Below are positions 5,096-8,878 of a DNA stretch of 8,878 nucleotides, piece by piece; positions within the stretch are counted from its first letter, which is position 1; the number at the start of each line of letters is the position of its first letter. The notes below the pieces were generated by a model. The model was given only the letters and a program-made list of their open reading frames with translations. It did no database searches and was not told where the DNA came from. The stretch spans positions 1-8,878 of the forward strand of contig CAZQVW010000114.1 in the NCBI GenBank assembly GCA_964596865.1. Reading direction: 5' to 3'. The stretch is from UBA6382 sp964596865. GTDB lineage: Bacteria; Bacteroidota; Bacteroidia; Bacteroidales; Bacteroidaceae. A program made the position numbers and the translations under genes.

Positions 5096-6457
5096 ATGGC
5101 AGTAAATACTTCATTTACAGAGTTAGGTACAGAAAAGATTGGCAAACTCTTGCGAAAGTACGCCGCACCGTCTGTGATAGCGATGACAGCTTCGTCGCTC
5201 TATAATATTGTGGACGCCATATTCATTGGGCAAGGCGTGGGCCCGTTGGCTATTGCCGGAATCTCACTCACATTCCCCGTGATGCAGATGACCAGTGCTT
5301 TTGGAGCGATGGTAGGCGTGGGCGCCAGCACTTTGTTGTCTGTGAAGCTGGGTGAAAAAGACTATGATGTGGCTAAGATGATTCTTGGCAACGTGGTAGT
5401 TTTGAATATTGTGATGGGTTTGGTGTTGGGTTTGCTGATGCTATTGTTTATCGACCCCATTCTCTATTTCTTCGGTGCCACTGATAAGACGGTCTCCTAT
5501 GCTCGCGATTTTATGGTGGTAATTCTTTTGGGCAACGTGGTTACCCACCTTTATTTTGGCCTTAACGCAATGCTTAGGGCCGCCTCTCATCCGCGCGAAG
5601 CTATGTTGGCCACGATATTTACCGTGTTGATAAACGTTGTTCTCTGTCCGCTATTCATCTACGGCTTCAAATGGGGCATTAGGGGCGCTGCATTGTCCAC
5701 TGTGTTGAGCCAAACGATAGTGTTGATGTGGCAGCTAAAGTTGTTTAGCAACAAAAACGAGTTTATTCACTTACAGAAAGGCATTTATAAGTTGAAAGCA
5801 AAGATTGTTAAGGCCTCTTTTGCTATTGGAATGTCGCCGTTTTTGATTAACCTCACCGGATGCACGGTGGCCATCTTCATAAACAAGAGTCTGCTCATCT
5901 ACGGAAACGACCTTGACGTGGCCTCTTATGGTATTTGCAACCGCTTTTCCTTTTTCTTTTTGATGATTGTGGTGGGGCTCAACCAAGGAATGCAGCCTAT
6001 CGCAGGGTATAATTTCGGTGCCCGCAATTTTGATAGACTTAAACAGGTCTTGCTCAAAACAATCTTGTGCGCGGAGGTGGTGGTATGCGTAGGGTTTGTG
6101 GCTTCGCTGTTGGTGCCGCGCCAAATTGTGAGGTGCTTCACCAGCGATGCCGAATTGATTGATATTTCCGTGCATTATATCCGAATTCTCTTTTCCACTT
6201 TCCCGATAATTGGCTTCCAGATTGTGGTTACCAACTTTTTCCAGTGTATTGGCATGGTGAAAAAGAGTATTTTCCTGTCGCTTTCGCGCCAATTGATTTT
6301 CTTAATTCCAGCGGTATTGGTATTGCCGCATTATTTGGGCGTGGATGGTGTGTTTTGGTCGCTTCCGTTTGGCGATGTGGCCTCCACGTTCACTACGGTG
6401 GTGCTATTTTGGTTGCAGATGCGCCAGTTTAAGAGATTAGAGGCTCAAGAAAAATAA
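5096..6457 (+). CDS. MATE-family multidrug/cation antiporter
   Basis: This 453-residue inner-membrane protein has about 12 hydrophobic segments, the normal size and topology for MATE exporters, which expel organic cations or drugs in exchange for Na+ or H+. The N-terminal half carries YAAPSVIAMTASSLYNIVD (22-40), IFIGQGVGPLAIAGISLT (42-59) and GVGASTLLSVKLGEKDYD (74-91). The second half carries GLNQGMQPIAGYNFGAR (294-310), a hallmark of the family's repeated half. The substrate cannot be told from sequence. The ATG at 5096 follows the A-rich context AAAAACCA, with no Shine-Dalgarno sequence. The gene is divergent from mmdA and is followed after 25 nt by a kinase-like gene, with which it is probably co-transcribed. 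If the exporter is Na+-driven, the neighbouring Na+ pump would help supply its gradient; that is inference. Confidence 0.92.
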   Translation: MAVNTSFTELGTEKIGKLLRKYAAPSVIAMTASSLYNIVDAIFIGQGVGPLAIAGISLTFPVMQMTSAFGAMVGVGASTLLSVKLGEKDYDVAKMILGNVVVLNIVMGLVLGLLMLLFIDPILYFFGATDKTVSYARDFMVVILLGNVVTHLYFGLNAMLRAASHPREAMLATIFTVLINVVLCPLFIYGFKWGIRGAALSTVLSQTIVLMWQLKLFSNKNEFIHLQKGIYKLKAKIVKASFAIGMSPFLINLTGCTVAIFINKSLLIYGNDLDVASYGICNRFSFFFLMIVVGLNQGMQPIAGYNFGARNFDRLKQVLLKTILCAEVVVCVGFVASLLVPRQIVRCFTSDAELIDISVHYIRILFSTFPIIGFQIVVTNFFQCIGMVKKSIFLSLSRQLIFLIPAVLVLPHYLGVDGVFWSLPFGDVASTFTTVVLFWLQMRQFKRLEAQEK

Positions 6458-6482
6458 GCAACTTAAATAATTACATAACCTT

Positions 6483-7109
6483 ATGCAAACCATAGCCATT
6501 TGTGTGGGCCGCGAATTGGGCAGCGGCGGCTCGGAGATTGCGAAAGCTATCGCCAAGAAATTGGGTTTTCGCTATTGCGATAGCGAGGTAATCAATGCCG
6601 CCTCGGTGAACAGCGGTTTAGACAAGAGATTCTTTGAGAAATCAGACGAGGAAAGGAGTTCATTTGCGTCCTACCTCACAGGCTTAATCCCTTTCTTGGG
6701 AGGGTCTGATTTTTATGGCAACTCTTTTGACGAAGAGACACTGTTTCATTTCCTTAGTCAGACCATCAGTGATTTTGCCAGCAAGGATTCGTGCGTTTTT
6801 GTGGGACGGTGCGCCGAATACGTCCTTAGGGAGAAACAAGAAATGCTTTCGGTGTTTGTGTGTGCGGACACTTCCGAACGCATTCAGCGGATAATGGAGC
6901 GCAAGCAGTGTTCCGCAGAGCAAGCAAAGAAACTTATTAGTCAGGGCGACCGCAAAAGGGCCAATTTCCACGACTTTTATTCCAATCATGAGTGGGGTAG
7001 GGCGTCTACCTACGATTTGTGTATGAACACATCGCGCTTGGGCATAGAGGGCTCGCTCAATGTTATTATGGATTATATCTATGCGCGTTTTCCGATGCTA
7101 AAAAAATGA
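6483..7109 (+). CDS. Cytidylate kinase-like family protein
   Basis: This 208-residue protein belongs to the cytidylate-kinase-like P-loop family that is common in Bacteroidales and Firmicutes. It starts with a nucleotide-binding loop of the form GRELGSGGSEIAKAIAKKLG (9-28). YCDSEVI (31-37) fits the position where these kinases bind the acceptor, VFVGRCAEYVL (105-115) the next core strand, and an arginine-rich DRKRANFHDFYS (156-167) the lid. YDLCMNTSRLGIE (177-189) ends the core. The true substrate is uncharacterised; housekeeping CMP kinase (Cmk) is a different protein. It follows the MATE gene by 25 nt and its stop codon overlaps the start of a strong terminator, so the two form one transcription unit. 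Confidence 0.88.
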   Translation: MQTIAICVGRELGSGGSEIAKAIAKKLGFRYCDSEVINAASVNSGLDKRFFEKSDEERSSFASYLTGLIPFLGGSDFYGNSFDEETLFHFLSQTISDFASKDSCVFVGRCAEYVLREKQEMLSVFVCADTSERIQRIMERKQCSAEQAKKLISQGDRKRANFHDFYSNHEWGRASTYDLCMNTSRLGIEGSLNVIMDYIYARFPMLKK

Positions 7110-7152
7110 TAGTGCTACTTCCGGTTTTCGGAAGTGTAGCACTATTTTTTTT
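7109..7152 (+). terminator. Rho-independent terminator after the kinase-like gene
   Basis: ATAGTGCTACTTCCG (7109-7123) pairs with 7129-7145 around GTTTT: 15 pairs with a 2-nt bulge (TG, about 7135-7136), followed by a run of eight T (7145-7152). The stem begins on the last base of the stop codon. A run of A (7100-7106) precedes it, so the sequence could also work leftward, but no leftward gene ends here. Confidence 0.94.
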
Positions 7153-7155
7153 GTT

Positions 7156-7218
7156 GATAAAGTTTATCCTGAAAAGAAAAGGCATAATATATTCTATTTC
7201 ATAGGTTTTATAGGTTTC
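7156..7218. other. Short palindrome and tandem 9-mer before the phosphoesterase gene
   Basis: GATAAA-G-TTTATC (7156-7168) is a 13-bp palindrome directly after the terminator T-run. ATAGGTTT occurs twice 9 bp apart (7201-7208 and 7210-7217); each copy contains TAGGTTT, one base from the TAnnTTTG box. The promoter of the following unit probably lies here, but I cannot place it. Confidence 0.35.
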
Positions 7219-7224
7219 ATCTCA

Positions 7225-7713
7225 ATGAAGAAGATATTACTTTTGTCTGATACCCACGGTTATTGGGATTCGCGTTTCGAGGATTATATTGCCCAAAGCG
7301 ATGAGGTGTGGCACGCGGGCGATATGTGTGCTTATGAGCACGCCCAGCACTTTGCTCAGCTCAAGCCCTTTCGCGCTGTGTGCGGCAATTGCGATGGTTA
7401 TGATTTGCGCAGGCTCTATCCTGAAGTGTTGAGATTTAGGTGCGAGCAGGTGGAGGTCTTGATGAAACATATAGGTGGCTACCCGGGGCATTACGACCCC
7501 ACTGTGAAGCGCATTATGCAGACCGACCCTCCCCAATTGTTCATCTCCGGCCACAGTCATATCCTTAAGGTGATGTACGACCACACTTTCCACTGTCTTC
7601 ATATCAATCCTGGAGCCGCCGGACTGCAGGGGTGGCAGACGGTGCGCACGCTGGTGCGTTTTGTAATAGATGGTGCCGAGATAAAAGACCTTGATGTGAT
7701 AGAACTGGGGTAG
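7225..7713 (+). CDS. YfcE/MJ0936-type metallophosphoesterase
   Basis: This 162-residue cytoplasmic enzyme of the calcineurin-like family hydrolyses phosphodiesters with two metal ions. All metal ligands of the YfcE group are visible: DTHG with Asp9 and His11, HAGD with Asp33, GNCDGYD with Asn55, KHIGGYPG with His82, and GHSH with His110 and His112. Length is normal for the group. The physiological substrate is unknown; relatives act in vitro on model diesters. The ATG at 7225 places the first hydrophobic strand (KKILLLSDTHG) directly at the N-terminus. It opens a new unit after the terminator, and menA follows after 34 nt, so the two are probably co-transcribed without an obvious functional link. 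Confidence 0.9.
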   Translation: MKKILLLSDTHGYWDSRFEDYIAQSDEVWHAGDMCAYEHAQHFAQLKPFRAVCGNCDGYDLRRLYPEVLRFRCEQVEVLMKHIGGYPGHYDPTVKRIMQTDPPQLFISGHSHILKVMYDHTFHCLHINPGAAGLQGWQTVRTLVRFVIDGAEIKDLDVIELG

Positions 7714-7747
7714 TTTCTTATTATTTTCTGCAATTTTCTTAATTGAT

Positions 7748-8671
7748 ATGACAACACAAAATATTCGCACAAACGGTTTGAAAGCATGGGTTTTGGCCAG
7801 TCGTCCAAAAACCCTCACGGCAGCTCTTATTCCCGTCATCACCGGTGGCGCCATTGGCATGCGTGTGGAGGGATGGCACTGGCAAGCGTGGGTTGTGTGC
7901 ATCCTCTTTGCCTCGCTGATGCAGATTGCGTCCAATCTCATCAATGACTTCTTTGATTATAAGAAAGGAGCGGACGGCAGCGACCGCCTGGGGCCCGAGC
8001 GCGCCACTGCCAGTGGGTGGATCACCCCGAAAGCAATGAAAATTGGGATAGTGGTAGTGGTTGTATTGGCTTGCTTGGTGGGAAGCCTTATCTTATTGCC
8101 GCGTTTGGACATAATGCCGCAATCTGCCGCCGAAGGCCGGATATGGATGGTGTTAGTGGGAGCCGTGTGTGTCTTGTTTGCTTTTCTCTATACCACCATT
8201 TTGTCGTATCTCGGGTTTGGCGACATATTGGTATTGTTGTTTTTTGGGTTAGTGCCGTCTGTGGGCACGGTATTTGTGATGACGGGTGTGGTGAATGCCG
8301 AATCTGTGATAAACGGTTTCATCTGCGGTGTCTTGATAGACACCCTCCTTATTCTCAACAACTATCGCGACCGTGATTCCGACCGACAATCCGGAAAACT
8401 CACCCTTATAGCTCGTTTTGGCGAGACTTTTGGCGAGCGTTTTTATTGCGCCTGCGGATTAATTGCGTGGGCGCTCACCCTTATATATATAAGGAGTATA
8501 GGTGTATGGCCTTCTATCATCACCATCCCCTATCTTTTTCTTCATCTTTCCACTTGGCGCCGTATGTGCCGCATTCGCCAGGGGAAAGAACTGAACATTA
8601 TTTTGGGACTCACCTCCCGCAACATGATGTTCTTCGGAATCCTACTTACTATCGGTATCCTCTTGAGTTAG
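7748..8671 (+). CDS. menA: 1,4-dihydroxy-2-naphthoate polyprenyltransferase
   Basis: This 307-residue inner-membrane UbiA-superfamily enzyme joins a polyprenyl chain to 1,4-dihydroxy-2-naphthoate, making demethylmenaquinone, the penultimate step of menaquinone synthesis. It has WVLASRPKTLTAALIPVITG (14-33) typical of MenA, the first Asp-rich motif NLINDFFDYKKGAD (63-76, Asp67 and Asp70 binding Mg-diphosphate), and the second motif NNYRDRDSDRQSGKLTL (204-220, Asp208, Asp210, Asp212). About eight or nine membrane segments fit the family. A role other than DHNA prenylation is unlikely with the RPKTLTAA opening. The ATG at 7748 follows yfcE by 34 nt with no Shine-Dalgarno sequence. No terminator is seen downstream before the array. 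Confidence 0.93.
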   Translation: MTTQNIRTNGLKAWVLASRPKTLTAALIPVITGGAIGMRVEGWHWQAWVVCILFASLMQIASNLINDFFDYKKGADGSDRLGPERATASGWITPKAMKIGIVVVVVLACLVGSLILLPRLDIMPQSAAEGRIWMVLVGAVCVLFAFLYTTILSYLGFGDILVLLFFGLVPSVGTVFVMTGVVNAESVINGFICGVLIDTLLILNNYRDRDSDRQSGKLTLIARFGETFGERFYCACGLIAWALTLIYIRSIGVWPSIITIPYLFLHLSTWRRMCRIRQGKELNIILGLTSRNMMFFGILLTIGILLS

Positions 8672-8823
8672 GATACAGAGACAATTTGCTCTGATTTCCT
8701 CAATATCCTACTTTCTGTCAATAAATTCTTGTTAATTGACGGAATGTGGGCAAATTGTGCCGTTTATAATTCTGGAAAATCCGTGCATAATTTCCGAAAA
8801 ATCGTGATTAAGTCAAAAAAATT
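8672..8823. other. Non-coding region between menA and the right array
   Basis: No gene and no T-run terminator is present. Weak dyads are visible: GTCAAT (8717-8722) against ATTGAC (8735-8740), and ACAATTTGC (8681-8689) against GCAAATTGT (8750-8758). TTTCCGAAAAATCG (8791-8804) resembles the complement of 91-103 beside the left arm, possibly an extension of the inverted repeat. A menA transcript could run on into the array. Confidence 0.5.
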
Positions 8824-8839
8824 CGAGATAGTTTGCGTT
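8824..8839. repeat. 16-bp inverted-repeat arm bounding the right array
   Basis: CGAGATAGTTTGCGTT is the perfect reverse complement of 75-90. It is followed by a single A and then the first ACAGTACTGT core, mirroring the left end, where the last core is followed by a single G and the other arm. Confidence 0.85.
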
Positions 8840-8840
8840 A

Positions 8841-8878
8841 ACAGTACTGTTTAGTTATTGTTACAGCACTGTAACATT
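8841..8878. repeat. 22-bp-period ACAG(T/C)ACTGT array, right end (truncated)
   Basis: Cores lie at 8841-8850 (T centre) and 8863-8872 (C centre), again 22 bp apart, and the window stops six bases into the next spacer. From 8844 to 8878 the sequence is identical to 1-35, a 35-bp direct repeat that reaches exactly to both window edges. Read across the edges, the complete element is arm, four cores, arm, about 110 bp. Confidence 0.9.

Noticed and set aside
7237..7944. Minus-strand 235-residue open frame
   Set aside because: It is antisense to the phosphoesterase, whose metal-binding motifs are intact, and to the start of menA; its own translation is unlike any family.
8717..8740. Terminator after menA
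   Set aside because: The stem is only six AT-rich pairs with an interrupted extension and is not followed by a T-run.
1..8878. Autonomous plasmid, because the ends overlap
   Set aside because: There is no replication initiator, partition, mobilisation or toxin-antitoxin gene, and all genes are core chromosomal functions. A repeat-mediated assembly edge explains the overlap better.

Overview
The window looks like an ordinary piece of a Bacteroidales chromosome, probably Prevotellaceae or a close relative. The evidence is the gene content (a sodium-pumping methylmalonyl-CoA decarboxylase set whose OadG subunit carries an N-terminal lamin-tail-like domain, plus menaquinone synthesis), the lack of Shine-Dalgarno sequences before the starts, and promoter boxes of the Bacteroidetes type TAnnTTTG. 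No replication, partition, conjugation, phage or transposase gene is present.

Layout: 1-90 is a short-period array of palindromic cores ending in one arm of a 16-bp inverted repeat. 91-356 is non-coding with three hairpins. 357-403 is a strong terminator for leftward transcription. 452-4767 (minus strand) is a four-gene operon, read in the order alpha subunit mmdA, OadG-type membrane subunit, biotin carrier and beta subunit, with a large hairpin just before the beta gene. 4768-5095 is a divergent regulatory region. On the plus strand, a MATE exporter and a cytidylate-kinase-like gene form one unit closed by a clear terminator (7109-7152). A YfcE-type phosphoesterase and menA form a second unit. 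The window ends (8824-8878) with the other 16-bp arm and the start of the same array.

The genes suggest an anaerobe that uses menaquinone (menA), plausibly for fumarate reduction to succinate, and converts succinate to propionate. The last step is decarboxylation of methylmalonyl-CoA, coupled to Na+ export by the operon at 452-4767. The fumarate and succinate steps are inferred and are not encoded here.

The most unusual structure is at the two ends. Cores of the form ACAG(T/C)ACTGT recur every 22 bp. The last 35 bases are identical to the first 35. Perfect 16-bp inverted arms (75-90 and 8824-8839) bound the array. Overlapping the two ends gives a symmetrical element of about 110 bp: arm, four cores at 22-bp period with alternating T/C centres, arm. 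The simplest reading is a dispersed, MITE- or REP-like intergenic element, two same-orientation copies of which flank this block and broke (or falsely circularised) the assembly. A genuine 8843-bp circle is possible but less likely because there is no replication gene.
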